Part shown: positions 1 to 6,714 of the stretch, piece after piece | Layout of the letters: the number at the start of each line of letters is the position of its first letter | Numbering within the stretch: the first letter of the stretch is position 1 | Assembly (NCBI RefSeq): GCF_030530635.1 | Contig: NZ_JAUMUL010000059.1 | Span: 8,348 to 22,120 of the forward strand | DNA from: Actinomyces sp. | GTDB taxonomy: Bacteria > Actinomycetota > Actinomycetes > Actinomycetales > Actinomycetaceae | Length of the DNA stretch: 13,773 nucleotides | Reading direction: 5' to 3' | The notes under the pieces: model-generated | What the model was told of the DNA's origin: nothing | Seen by the model: the letters and a program-made list of their open reading frames with translations, nothing else | The model's database searches: none | Made by a program: the position numbers and the translations under genes

Positions 1-8
1 ACGTGCCG

Positions 9-54
9 AGGTCGGTAGAACTTACATGCCCAGGTCGGTAGTTGTTACATGCCG
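9..54 (+). repeat. Left tandem 23-bp repeats (two units)
   Basis: Units at 9-31 and 32-54 share AGGTCGGTAG, then five variable bases, then ACATGCC. They differ at AACTT versus TTGTT in the middle and at the last base. The eight bases before (1-8, acgtgccg) and the ten after (agaccggtcg) resemble partial or degenerate units. Confidence 0.8.
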
Positions 55-191
55 AGACCGGTCGAAGCAGCGCTGGCTGTACGTAGACCGCGCCGCATGC
101 TCAGCTCTGCCCTCCGAGGACTTCCCACATACGACTTTCCAGGCTATTCGTGTGCAGGGTGTGGAGTGGGTGGTGGTTGTCGGTGTTGAGT

Positions 192-217
192 GGGGGCTGT
201 GGGAGTCGGGGGTGGGG
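192..217 (+). other. Putative G-quadruplex motif
   Basis: Four G-runs of 5, 3, 5 and 4 bases are separated by loops of 4, 4 and 1 bases, which satisfies the usual G3+N1-7 rule. It sits in a wider G/T-rich segment (about 156-220) within the repeat-bounded element. Structure in vivo is not shown by sequence alone. Confidence 0.5.
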
Positions 218-465
218 TGGCCGGCCAGCCGCCGACGTCGTCCGGAAACGGCGTCATCATGCGCCGGTCCGTGTCTCTGGCAGACCCTGTTGACCGCACC
301 CACAACCAGGAGACCCGTTATGGCCCCAGCACGCCTGTTCTTTGAGGGCGCGCCGGCAGGGTAGTCCTGGGAGAGTGAACGAGGCGTTCGGCTACAGCCC
401 GGGACGCAGAACCATGGCCGACCCCGGCGACGCGCCCCCATCGGCCTGCAAACACGAAGTGCCGA

Positions 466-511
466 CCTCAGCACGTAACAACTACCGACCTCAGCACGTA
501 AGATCTACCGA
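466..511 (-). repeat. Right tandem 23-bp repeats, inverted relative to the left pair
   Basis: Units at 466-488 and 489-511 begin CCTCAGCACGTAA and end CTACCGA. Read on the minus strand they give the same GGTCGGTAG and TTACGTGC blocks as the left array, and the unit variants AACTT/TTGTT on the left correspond to ATCTT/TTGTT on the right in the same order from the outside in. That order is what an inverted terminal repeat predicts. Confidence 0.8.
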
Positions 512-617
512 TCTCGCGAGGGTGAGGTGTGGGCCTCGGGGCTGCCGACCCGGCCCTGCGGGGCACCTTCCCGGAAAGCGTCGGCGGCGCAGGGTCGTTG
601 CCAACGGCTACCCCGCA

Positions 618-1646
618 TCAGCAACTGGAACGGCGTACGCGCAGGGTCGGAGAGATCGAGTGGGCGGTACCCTCCTCGCCGTCGATGGCGCGCAGCAACA
701 CCTCCATGCACAGTACGCCGAGTTCATCGAAGGGTTGGCGCACCGTGGTCAGCGGCGGCGAGAAGAAGGCCGTGCCGGGCGTGTCATCGAAGCCGACGAC
801 AGCGACGTCCTCGGGCACGCGCACCCCTTGATCGCGCAGTGCCGCCAACATCCCGAGTGCCATTAGATCGTTGGCGCAGAAGACCGCATCGGGTAGGCCC
901 CGCGTCACGATCTCGGCGCCCACCTCATAGCCCCGCTCGGAACTCCAGTCGCCGATCAGCATCGTCGGCGCCTCCCGGCCGGCGTCCTCCAGGGCGGAGC
1001 GCCAGCCGCGAGCGCGAGCCAGAGCGTCGTACCAGTCCGCCGGGCCGGCCAGATGCGCGATGGTGCTCCGGCCGAGCCCCAGCAGATGCCCCACCGCCAT
1101 GCGCGCCCCCAGTTCCTGGTCGACGGAGACCACGTGTATGCGCCGGCTCGGAGCCAGGCCGTCGGCCACAACCACAAGCGGCACCGACCGGGCGACCCGT
1201 TCCGCGGCGGTGGCGATCCAGGTCTGCGGAGCGACGGCGATGACGCCGTCCACGCCGCGTTCCACGAAGAAGTCGAAGACCTCCCGGATCTCGTTGCCCG
1301 CATCGCCGGCCTCACGCTTGAGGGAGGTCACCAGGGTGGCGTACCCGGCCTGCCGGGCGGCGACCTCAATGGCGGCCGTGGTGGAGGCCGGTCCCTGGAA
1401 GTGGGATCCGGTGGTGACTACGCCGATCATGCGGGTGGAGTCGGTGACCAGGGCGCGGGCGGCCATGTTCGGGTGATAGCCGAGTTGGTTGATGGCGTTG
1501 CGGACCTTCGCCAGGGTCGCCGGGCGAACGGAGTCGGGCCGGTTGATGACGCGCGAGACGGTCTGGTGGGAGACCCCGGCCAGGCGGGCGACGTCCATCA
1601 TTCCCGGACGGCGTCCCGCGGCCCCTGGTACCGCCCGGTCGGGCAT
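618..1646 (-). CDS. LacI-family transcriptional regulator (linked to the epimerase)
   Basis: Counted from the ATG at 1646 this is a 342-residue LacI/GalR repressor. The N-terminal helix-turn-helix lies at about residues 17-37 (DVARLAGVSHQTVSRVINR). The hinge helix with the N-x-x-A-x-x-L pattern follows at about 60-66, then a periplasmic-binding-protein-like effector domain with the family signatures FCANDLMALG and VAVVGFDDTP. The ATG starts 23 bases after the epimerase stop codon. An in-frame GTG at 1685 would overlap the epimerase by 16 nt, but neither start has a strong Shine-Dalgarno sequence. The gene is cotranscribed downstream of the aldose epimerase, so it probably senses a sugar connected with that enzyme and may autoregulate the unit. 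The recognition helix (SHQTV) differs from that of the two regulators at 9979-12077, suggesting another operator. The effector is unknown. Confidence 0.93.
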   Translation of the reverse strand: MPDRAVPGAAGRRPGMMDVARLAGVSHQTVSRVINRPDSVRPATLAKVRNAINQLGYHPNMAARALVTDSTRMIGVVTTGSHFQGPASTTAAIEVAARQAGYATLVTSLKREAGDAGNEIREVFDFFVERGVDGVIAVAPQTWIATAAERVARSVPLVVVADGLAPSRRIHVVSVDQELGARMAVGHLLGLGRSTIAHLAGPADWYDALARARGWRSALEDAGREAPTMLIGDWSSERGYEVGAEIVTRGLPDAVFCANDLMALGMLAALRDQGVRVPEDVAVVGFDDTPGTAFFSPPLTTVRQPFDELGVLCMEVLLRAIDGEEGTAHSISPTLRVRRSSC

Positions 1647-1669
1647 GGCCGATCCGCCCGTCCCCCGGT

Positions 1670-2656
1670 TCAGTCCTCCTCCCACAGGCGCCAGGTGAAG
1701 GTGTGGGACTCACCCGCAGCCAGAGTGATCAGGTCCTGACCGGTGTTGAAGGCGTTGGGCGGACAGGTCATGGGTTCGATCGCAACTCCTCGGCGCTCCA
1801 GGTGCTCGCCGCTGTAGACCTGCACCCACGGGACGTCGGCGCCCATGAGCACGCTACGATCGCCCTCGCCGCCGGTCAGGCGCACCTGCCACTGGCCGGC
1901 AGGCAGGCCGGTGTAGGCGTTATCAGTGGCGGTGTCGCCCACCCGGCGTCCGGTGCGCCAGTCCCAGTCGGTGCCGGTCACGTCCCGCTGGCCCGTGGGC
2001 GCCATGTGGGCGTCGACGTCGAGTACGCGGTCAGCAGGGACCTGCAGCACGCATTCGTCCAGCGGTACCGAGCGGGTCAGGTACGGATGGCAGGAGACGC
2101 CGTAAGGGGCGGGTGCCGGAGCGCCGTCCTCGATCGGTGCGCCGACGACGCCGGCGGCCGAGGATACGGTGGCGCCGGCATTGGCGGCGGTGGTGGTCAC
2201 GGTGAGTCCGGCCTCCGCGTCCAGTGCGTAGCGGACGGTGATGTCCAGGGCCCAGGGGTAGGCATAGGATGCGGGCAGGCTCAGAGCCAGGGCGACGGCG
2301 CTCGCCGATGCGTTGTCGGCCACCGCATCGTCGTCGGGACCGGGCCCTGCTACGACGGCGAAGTTCGTCCAGCCGACCAGCCCGTGCAGGGCCGCCCCGG
2401 TCTCAGGCTCATTGCTGGGCACCAGATAGTCCACGCCGCGATAGGTGTAGCGGGAGTCGGCGATGCGGTTGGGCCAGGGAATGAGCGTCTTGCCCTGCCA
2501 GGCACCGGGCAGGGCGGACTCGGCGTCGAAGGGGAGTACCAGGTCACGGCCCTGTCGACGCAAACTGACCAGGGTGGCTCCGGAGGCGGCGATGCGGGCC
2601 TCGTAGGCGCCCGCGCGCAGGTCGATGAGCTCTCCATTGAGCGAGGGGTGGTTCAT
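1670..2656 (-). CDS. galM: Aldose 1-epimerase (mutarotase) family protein
   Basis: The 328-residue protein fits the aldose 1-epimerase family, which interconverts alpha and beta anomers of aldoses in the cytosol. Visible landmarks are GKTLIPWPNRI (55-65), HGLVGW (91-96, with the conserved His91), PYGVSCHPYL (about 184-193, with His190), and VAIEPMTCPPNAFN (291-304), where Glu294 is in the position of the catalytic base. An Ala/Gly/Pro-rich stretch at about 160-183, just before PYGVSCHPY, looks longer than the short loop usual there. The ATG at 2656 has a weak GGAAG about 6 bases upstream. It is the first gene of a unit with the LacI regulator, whose start lies within 25 bases of this stop. 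There is no signal peptide. The exact sugar is not shown; galM is a family-level symbol. Confidence 0.9.
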   Translation of the reverse strand: MNHPSLNGELIDLRAGAYEARIAASGATLVSLRRQGRDLVLPFDAESALPGAWQGKTLIPWPNRIADSRYTYRGVDYLVPSNEPETGAALHGLVGWTNFAVVAGPGPDDDAVADNASASAVALALSLPASYAYPWALDITVRYALDAEAGLTVTTTAANAGATVSSAAGVVGAPIEDGAPAPAPYGVSCHPYLTRSVPLDECVLQVPADRVLDVDAHMAPTGQRDVTGTDWDWRTGRRVGDTATDNAYTGLPAGQWQVRLTGGEGDRSVLMGADVPWVQVYSGEHLERRGVAIEPMTCPPNAFNTGQDLITLAAGESHTFTWRLWEED

Positions 2657-2978
2657 GGTTGCTTCCGTAACTCTCGTGGGGACGTCGTCCCGGGGTAATC
2701 GCCGGTCGATTGTAGGTTAGCCGAGGCGGGGCGCTTCCTGACAGCCTGAGGAGACACCACGACGGAGGACCGCGGCCAGGCACGGCGCCGCGGCATCGGC
2801 ACTGACGCAGCGCCATATGAGCCTCAAGCGATCTCATCTGGCGTTATGCTGTTAACATCCGAGGGCTGTCCGGCATGTGACTGCTCGGCGAACCGTCCGG
2901 CTCCCCGTCAAGGCACGGATTGTCCAGGTACCGCGCCCACGGCCACCAACAACCCTGAATCGACTCTGAGGAGCCTCC
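2657..2978. other. Intergenic region between divergent galM and protease genes
   Basis: These 322 bases separate divergent start codons and must hold both promoters. I see no credible short gene. The most structured part is an 11-bp inverted repeat at 2811-2843 followed by TTATGCTGTTAACAT. No -35/-10 pair is convincing for either gene. The protease has a good Shine-Dalgarno (GAGGAG at 2968-2973). Confidence 0.5.
2811..2843. repeat. Inverted repeat, possible operator or hairpin
   Basis: Arms CGCCATATGAG (2811-2821) and CTCATCTGGCG (2833-2843) are complementary at 10 of 11 positions around an 11-base spacer. The repeat lies directly before a TATGCT hexamer (2845-2850) that could serve as a -10 box towards the protease gene, although no matching -35 box is visible. 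It could be an operator for the linked LacI regulator or another factor. Confidence 0.4.
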
Positions 2979-4166
2979 ATGAGAAACCGCTTTATATCAG
3001 GACTCGCCGCACTCACACTACTGGTGGCGGGTTCGTTCACAATCTCACCCGCCCGCGCCGAGACCGACGACGCCCGCTCGGCAGCGGAGGAGGCCGAGGC
3101 GATCGCCGTGGATGTCGATGTTCTGGCACAGGATCTTGGGATCTCTGAGGATCTCGCCGAGGCCTGGGTGGATGGGCAACAGGAATTCGTCGATGCCGTT
3201 GACTACGCGATCGAGTACGCGGGCGATCAGTACTTCTCATCGGCCTGGACGCCCGATGAGCAGGAGCTCACCGGTTTCAAGGGATGGGTCTCCTTCAAGG
3301 GGGAGCCGCCTGCCGACGTCACCAGCGAATTCAGCTCCCTGCCCTTCCCCGTGGAGGTCAGGACCGATGCCGAGCACAGCGAGGCCGAACTCGAGGAGAT
3401 CCGGCAGCAGGTCATGAGTGAGCTCTATGAGGCAGCCGACCTTGAGGGCCTGACCGGCGACTTCACCGACGATGGCGGCCTTGAGATCGAGTACGAAATG
3501 GCGGACTCCGAATCCACGTCCGACTCTGAGGAGTTCGAGGCACAGCTGAAGGAGATACTGGACGCGGCCCCCATTGAGGCCACCGCCGAGGAGGCCATGG
3601 ACATCGAGCCGGTTGAGGAAGTAGTACGAGGCGGCACCACGATCAGCGGCTGCACACTCGGATTCACCGCCACTCGAGGACGCATGCGGGGCGCCATCAC
3701 CGCAGGGCACTGCCCGAACCGGGCCGGCAGGCCCACAGGAAGCAACGCGAACCTCGGTTTTGTCCGTGAGCACATCGGGCGCTACGGCGACATCCAACTG
3801 CACTCGACAACCGACTCCACCCGCAACGAAGTGCGGATCTCAAGAAACGGAGCGGTTCGCAAAATCACCCGCACCGGGCAGGCCCTCAAGGGCATGGTGG
3901 TGTGCAACTACGGTCGTTCCCGCGCGTTCTCATCGTGCACACGGATCAGGAATGCGAACCACGCCTTCTACAGCTCAAATCGAGTGTACGTGGGACAGAT
4001 GGTGCAGACCTCCGGCGCGTTCACCAACCCCGGCGACAGCGGAGGCCCGTGGTACATCGGCAACTCAGCGCTCGGTATCCACTTCGGCAAGTCCGGTGGG
4101 TACTCCACGTACACCAGGATCCATTCGGCTCAGATCGCGCTGAACGCCAAGGTCAAGACACGATGA
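2979..4166 (+). CDS. Secreted chymotrypsin-like (S1) serine protease preproprotein
   Basis: The 395-residue protein has a Sec signal peptide (about 1-27, ending SPARA), a long pro-region (about 28-216) and a catalytic domain (about 217-395) resembling the streptogrisin/alpha-lytic protease branch of family S1. The triad is visible: His244 in ITAGHCP, Asp271 in YGDIQLH, Ser354 in NPGDSGGPW. Cys225/Cys245 and Cys309/Cys320 are placed for two disulfides typical of this group. By hand count the pro-region has 56 acidic and 6 basic residues, whereas the catalytic domain has 5 acidic and 25 basic, an unusually sharp charge split. The pro-region probably acts as folding chaperone and inhibitor, as in related proteases, but its sequence is not one I recognise. 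GAGGAG five bases before the ATG fixes the start. The stop overlaps the lipoprotein start as ATGA. The substrate is unknown. Confidence 0.93.
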   Translation: MRNRFISGLAALTLLVAGSFTISPARAETDDARSAAEEAEAIAVDVDVLAQDLGISEDLAEAWVDGQQEFVDAVDYAIEYAGDQYFSSAWTPDEQELTGFKGWVSFKGEPPADVTSEFSSLPFPVEVRTDAEHSEAELEEIRQQVMSELYEAADLEGLTGDFTDDGGLEIEYEMADSESTSDSEEFEAQLKEILDAAPIEATAEEAMDIEPVEEVVRGGTTISGCTLGFTATRGRMRGAITAGHCPNRAGRPTGSNANLGFVREHIGRYGDIQLHSTTDSTRNEVRISRNGAVRKITRTGQALKGMVVCNYGRSRAFSSCTRIRNANHAFYSSNRVYVGQMVQTSGAFTNPGDSGGPWYIGNSALGIHFGKSGGYSTYTRIHSAQIALNAKVKTR

Positions 4167-4618
4167 GAGCCCTTGGAGCAATACAGTTCGCCACCATCGG
4201 ACGCGCAGTGGCCCTGGTGGGAGCCACCCTGGCCTTGGCCCTGGGAGGATGCAGTATGAGCGACGACGGCGGCGACCCGCAGCCCGGCCCGGCGGCGTCG
4301 CAATCGCAGTTGCTCGTTTATGAGGCGTCCGAGGACCAGGGCTCTTCGGAAGCACTTTTCGAGGGACGACTCGCCATCGACGAGCGCAGCGGTTACGTGC
4401 ACGGTGTCGGCGGTGAAGACGAGCGGCTGGGAATGATCTTCCCGGAAGGGACCGAGATCACCCCCGAAGGAACCGAGATTCGCCTACCCAGCGGCAGCAC
4501 CATCCAGATCGGCTCTGATGTCTCACTGGGCGGCGGCTACACATCCACACCCAAGACGACCCCCCTGCCGGAACCCGGGTACGAGGAGTACTTCCTGGTG
4601 GAGGATGTCGTCGAGTGA
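4163..4618 (+). CDS. Small acidic lipoprotein of unknown function, coupled to the protease
   Basis: I do not recognise a family. The ATG at 4163 overlaps the protease stop (ATGA), indicating translational coupling, and gives 151 residues. The N-terminus is a lipoprotein signal: a hydrophobic segment (about 15-29) ending in the lipobox LGGC, with Cys30 as the acylation site. The mature part starts with a flexible Ser/Asp/Gly/Pro-rich linker (31-48) and then alternates short beta-like segments. It includes a near-tandem PEGTEI (94-99 and 101-106) and a PSGSTIQIG segment. The tail is acidic (EEYFLVEDVVE). The mature chain has about 24 acidic and 5 basic residues by hand count, opposite in charge to the protease catalytic domain. 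It may anchor, restrain or help fold the protease on the outer membrane face. This role is inference from coupling and charge only. Confidence 0.85.
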   Translation: MRALGAIQFATIGRAVALVGATLALALGGCSMSDDGGDPQPGPAASQSQLLVYEASEDQGSSEALFEGRLAIDERSGYVHGVGGEDERLGMIFPEGTEITPEGTEIRLPSGSTIQIGSDVSLGGGYTSTPKTTPLPEPGYEEYFLVEDVVE

Positions 4619-4636
4619 GTTGCGTCCGCTGGCGGG

Positions 4637-4667
4637 CGGCCTTCCGGAAGGTCGGCGCCCCCCCCTT
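4637..4667 (+). terminator. Possible terminator after the lipoprotein gene
   Basis: A 7-bp stem with one G-U pair (4637-4643 with 4648-4654) encloses CCGG and contains the perfect palindrome CCTTCCGGAAGG (4640-4651). A C-run and only three Ts follow, so this is a weak intrinsic terminator at best. Confidence 0.35.
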
Positions 4668-4681
4668 TAGGCGTCAAGTGC

Positions 4682-4749
4682 TGGTTTACGACCTTGGGGT
4701 GTGGTTTACGACCCCGGGGTGGTCGTGAATTGCACCCCGGGGTCGTGAA
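4682..4749. repeat. Compact tandem and inverted repeat cluster between convergent genes
   Basis: Two tandem 20-bp units TGGTTTACGACCyyGGGGTG lie at 4682-4701 (TT) and 4702-4721 (CC). The second forms a perfect 14-bp inverted repeat with 4733-4746 (arms ACGACCCCGGGGTG and CACCCCGGGGTCGT), extendable to 17 bp with one mismatch (4705-4721 and 4733-4749), around an 11-base loop. The loop and the right flank both carry GTCGTGAAT. The cluster lies between the plus-strand lipoprotein and the minus-strand permease ends. It could act as a bidirectional terminator, but the lack of U-tracts and the tandem copies suggest an IS end, MITE remnant or protein-binding repeat. Confidence 0.75.
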
Positions 4750-4767
4750 TCGACATGCCGCCCCTGC

Positions 4768-5712
4768 TCACTGCCCGCCCAGGCCGGTGGTGGCGACGGC
4801 CTTGATGATCTGGCGCTGGAAGGCCATGAACAGGATCGTGAGCGGCAGTGCCGCGATCATGGCCGAGGCCATGGTCTGAGCGTAGATGGTGCCGTAGGCG
4901 TTCTTCACCGTCGACAGTCCCACCGGCAGGGTCATCAGGTCGGGGTTGTTGGTGACGATGAACGGCCACATGAAGTTGTTCCACGCACCGATGAAAACGA
5001 AGATCGCCACGGCGGTGACGATCGGCCGGGACACCGGCAGGATGACGTTCCAGAACAGGCGCCAATTGCCGGCGCCATCCACGCGGGCGGCATCCTCCAG
5101 TTCCTGGGGAACCTGATCGAAGTACTGCTTGAAGATGAACACCATCATCGGGGCGATGGTCTGCGGCAGGATCACCCCGGCGAAGGTGTCCACCGCGTTC
5201 AGCAGCACCATTTCCTTGAACAGGGGCACGATCAGGATCTGCCCGGGCACCATGATCAGGGCGATTGTCAGTGCCAGCAGGGCCTTACGTCCGCGGAAGA
5301 TGGTGCGGGAGAAGGCGTAGCCGGCCAGGGCACTGATGATGACCGTGAGGATGGTGACCGCGGTGGCGATCAGGAAGGTGTTGCCCATCCAGGTGAACAC
5401 CTCGCCGCGTGCGAATACGGTGCGGTAGTTCTCCAGGGTGAAGCCGCCGTCGGGAACCCACTGCAGCGGCAGTGACTGTGCCTGCACCTCGGTCTTGAAG
5501 GAGGTGTCGATTGCCCAGGCGAGCGGCAACAGCCAGGTGAGGGCGAACAGGCCCAGGATCAGGAAGGCGACCACGCGGGCCATCCGGCTGCGACCGAGCA
5601 GCAGGCCGCGGGTGCGGCGAATCTCCGCCTGGCGTTCGGCGCGGGCGCGTCGCCGCGCCGAACGCGGCAGAACCGGCTGGGGAAGCGACTGGGGCATGGA
5701 TTCAGCGGTCAT
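4768..5712 (-). CDS. ABC sugar transporter permease, MalG/AraQ type (CUT1)
   Basis: The 314-residue inner-membrane protein has a basic cytoplasmic N-terminus (about 17-45, many Arg) followed by about six hydrophobic segments. The first covers about 47-68. The binding-protein-dependent transport signature (EAA loop), which contacts the ATPase, is clear at about 204-225: LEDAARVDGAG followed by WNVILPVSRP. C-terminal features such as WNNFMWPFIV and LPVGLS are typical of MalG-like subunits. The ATG at 5712 overlaps the upstream permease stop by 11 nt and has AAGGA about 8 bases before it. It pairs with the MalF-like permease in the membrane channel. No nucleotide-binding subunit follows; CUT1 importers of actinobacteria often share one ATPase (MsiK type) encoded elsewhere. 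The substrate, probably arabinosides, is inferred from the operon. Confidence 0.94.
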   Translation of the reverse strand: MTAESMPQSLPQPVLPRSARRRARAERQAEIRRTRGLLLGRSRMARVVAFLILGLFALTWLLPLAWAIDTSFKTEVQAQSLPLQWVPDGGFTLENYRTVFARGEVFTWMGNTFLIATAVTILTVIISALAGYAFSRTIFRGRKALLALTIALIMVPGQILIVPLFKEMVLLNAVDTFAGVILPQTIAPMMVFIFKQYFDQVPQELEDAARVDGAGNWRLFWNVILPVSRPIVTAVAIFVFIGAWNNFMWPFIVTNNPDLMTLPVGLSTVKNAYGTIYAQTMASAMIAALPLTILFMAFQRQIIKAVATTGLGGQ

Positions 5713-6697
5713 TGTTGGCGTCCTTCCGAGAGCGGGTCAGGAACCGGAAGGTGATGGTGATGACGATGATGACGACGAAGAAGATGTATGACATCGCCGA
5801 GGCGTAGCCCATGCGGTAGTTCGTGAAACCCGTGTCGTAGATGTACTGCAGGATGGGGCGGGTGGAGCCCTCCGGGCCGGAGCCGCCGGCGAAGGCGATG
5901 AACATCTGGTCGAAGATCTTCAGCGAGGCGATCACCTGCAGCGTGGCCACGAGCACCGTGGTGCCGCGCAACTGCGGCAAGGTGACAGACCACAGTTTGC
6001 GCCAGAAGCCGGCGCCGTCGACCTCAGCGGCCTCATAAAGCAGGTCCGGGATCGCCTGAAGGCTGGATAAGTACAGCAGGAAGTTGAAGCCCACGGTCCA
6101 CCAGACGGTCAGGATCACCATGGACCACATGGCCACGTCCACGTCGCTGAGCCAGCCGACCTTGTCCAGCCCGAGCCGGCCCAGCCAGTAGTTGATGAAA
6201 CCGACGTCGGAATTGAACAGCCAGGTCCAGATCTGCACGACGACGGCGACCGGCAGCAGGTAGGGGGCGAAGAATGACAGCCGCCAGAACCACTGGCCGG
6301 GGATGCCGATGTACACCAGCAGCGCCATGATCAGGGCGACGAGTACCAGCGGAATGGTGCTCATGAGGGTGAAGGCGATCGTGTGCCCCAGGGTGGACCA
6401 CATGGTGGGGTCACCGAGTACCTCGGCGTAGTTCGCCGGCCCCACCCAGCCGCCATTGCCCATCAGGGACTGCTCGGTGAAGGACAGCCACAGACCGTAG
6501 ACGATGGGGGCGATCAGAAACAGGAAGGCGACGATGAGGAAGGGAATGACGAAGGGCAGGCCGGAGCCGAGTCGCCTGGACACACGGGAGGGCGCCTGTA
6601 CGCTCCGGCTCGCGCCGGCCCGATGACCGGTCCTCGTGGTGGAGGCCGTAGCCGGATCCGTGCCGGCTGCCGTATTCGCTGCGGTTCTAACAGTCAT
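5702..6697 (-). CDS. ABC sugar transporter permease, MalF/AraP type (CUT1)
   Basis: The 331-residue membrane permease begins at the ATG at 6697 (MTVRTAANTAAG), with AAAGGAGA six bases upstream; the open frame extends much further 5' but that part is antisense-like noise over the binding-protein gene. After a Thr/Ala/Arg-rich cytoplasmic tail (1-45) come about six transmembrane segments near 47-71, 104-130, 141-161, 191-211, 245-260 and 298-318. The EAA loop reads YEAAEVDGAG (221-230) followed by WSVTLPQLRG, so the ATPase-coupling motif is intact. It starts 17 bases after the binding-protein stop and overlaps the MalG-like gene by 11 nt, so the three transporter genes are one transcriptional unit. 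It forms the heterodimeric channel with that partner. Substrate specificity is inferred from the neighbouring arabinofuranosidase. Confidence 0.94.
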   Translation of the reverse strand: MTVRTAANTAAGTDPATASTTRTGHRAGASRSVQAPSRVSRRLGSGLPFVIPFLIVAFLFLIAPIVYGLWLSFTEQSLMGNGGWVGPANYAEVLGDPTMWSTLGHTIAFTLMSTIPLVLVALIMALLVYIGIPGQWFWRLSFFAPYLLPVAVVVQIWTWLFNSDVGFINYWLGRLGLDKVGWLSDVDVAMWSMVILTVWWTVGFNFLLYLSSLQAIPDLLYEAAEVDGAGFWRKLWSVTLPQLRGTTVLVATLQVIASLKIFDQMFIAFAGGSGPEGSTRPILQYIYDTGFTNYRMGYASAMSYIFFVVIIVITITFRFLTRSRKDANNDR

Positions 6698-6714
6698 AGC
6701 GGGTCTCCTTTCAC

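Larger units (their letters stand above)
9..514. mobile_element. Putative non-autonomous mobile element with ~53-bp inverted ends
   Basis: Bases 9-61 match the reverse complement of 462-514 at 44 of 53 positions by hand alignment. Each end consists of two tandem 23-bp units, so the ends are both internally repetitive and mutually inverted. The interior (about 400 bp) has no credible transposase. This fits a MITE-like unit or an internally deleted insertion sequence. Multiple short repeats inside the termini are known for some IS families such as IS21, but I cannot assign a family. Bases 1-8 look like the tail of one more 23-bp unit, so the array may continue left of the window. No target-site duplication could be established. 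Alternatively, it could be a pair of protein-binding repeat arrays. Confidence 0.45.
1..617. other. Gene-free stretch containing a repeat-bounded element
   Basis: No reading frame here resembles a protein family I recognise. The longest open frames lie on opposite strands over the same bases, run into the flanking repeats, and give low-complexity Arg/Pro/Ser/Thr-rich translations typical of chance frames in high-GC DNA. The stretch holds 23-bp repeat arrays at both ends in inverted orientation, a G-rich block around 156-220, and about 100 bases of unremarkable DNA (515-617) before the stop codon of the lacI-type gene. No tRNA or other RNA gene was recognised. Confidence 0.6.

Noticed and set aside
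22..474. 150-residue minus-strand open frame in the repeat-bounded element
   Set aside because: It runs into both repeat arrays, is of low complexity (Thr/Pro/Arg/Ser runs), has a competing frame on the other strand, and shows no domain or transposase motif.
9..511. 23-bp repeats as a CRISPR array
   Set aside because: Units are adjacent without spacers, only two per side, and inverted between the sides; no cas genes are nearby.
1053..1739. Plus-strand open frames opposite the first lacI-type gene and galM
   Set aside because: Both are antisense to clearly identified genes and have no recognisable domains.
4682..4749. Palindrome as a simple bidirectional intrinsic terminator
   Set aside because: There is no T-tract on either side and the tandem 20-bp copies are unexplained by that role, so it is listed as a repeat with termination only as an option.
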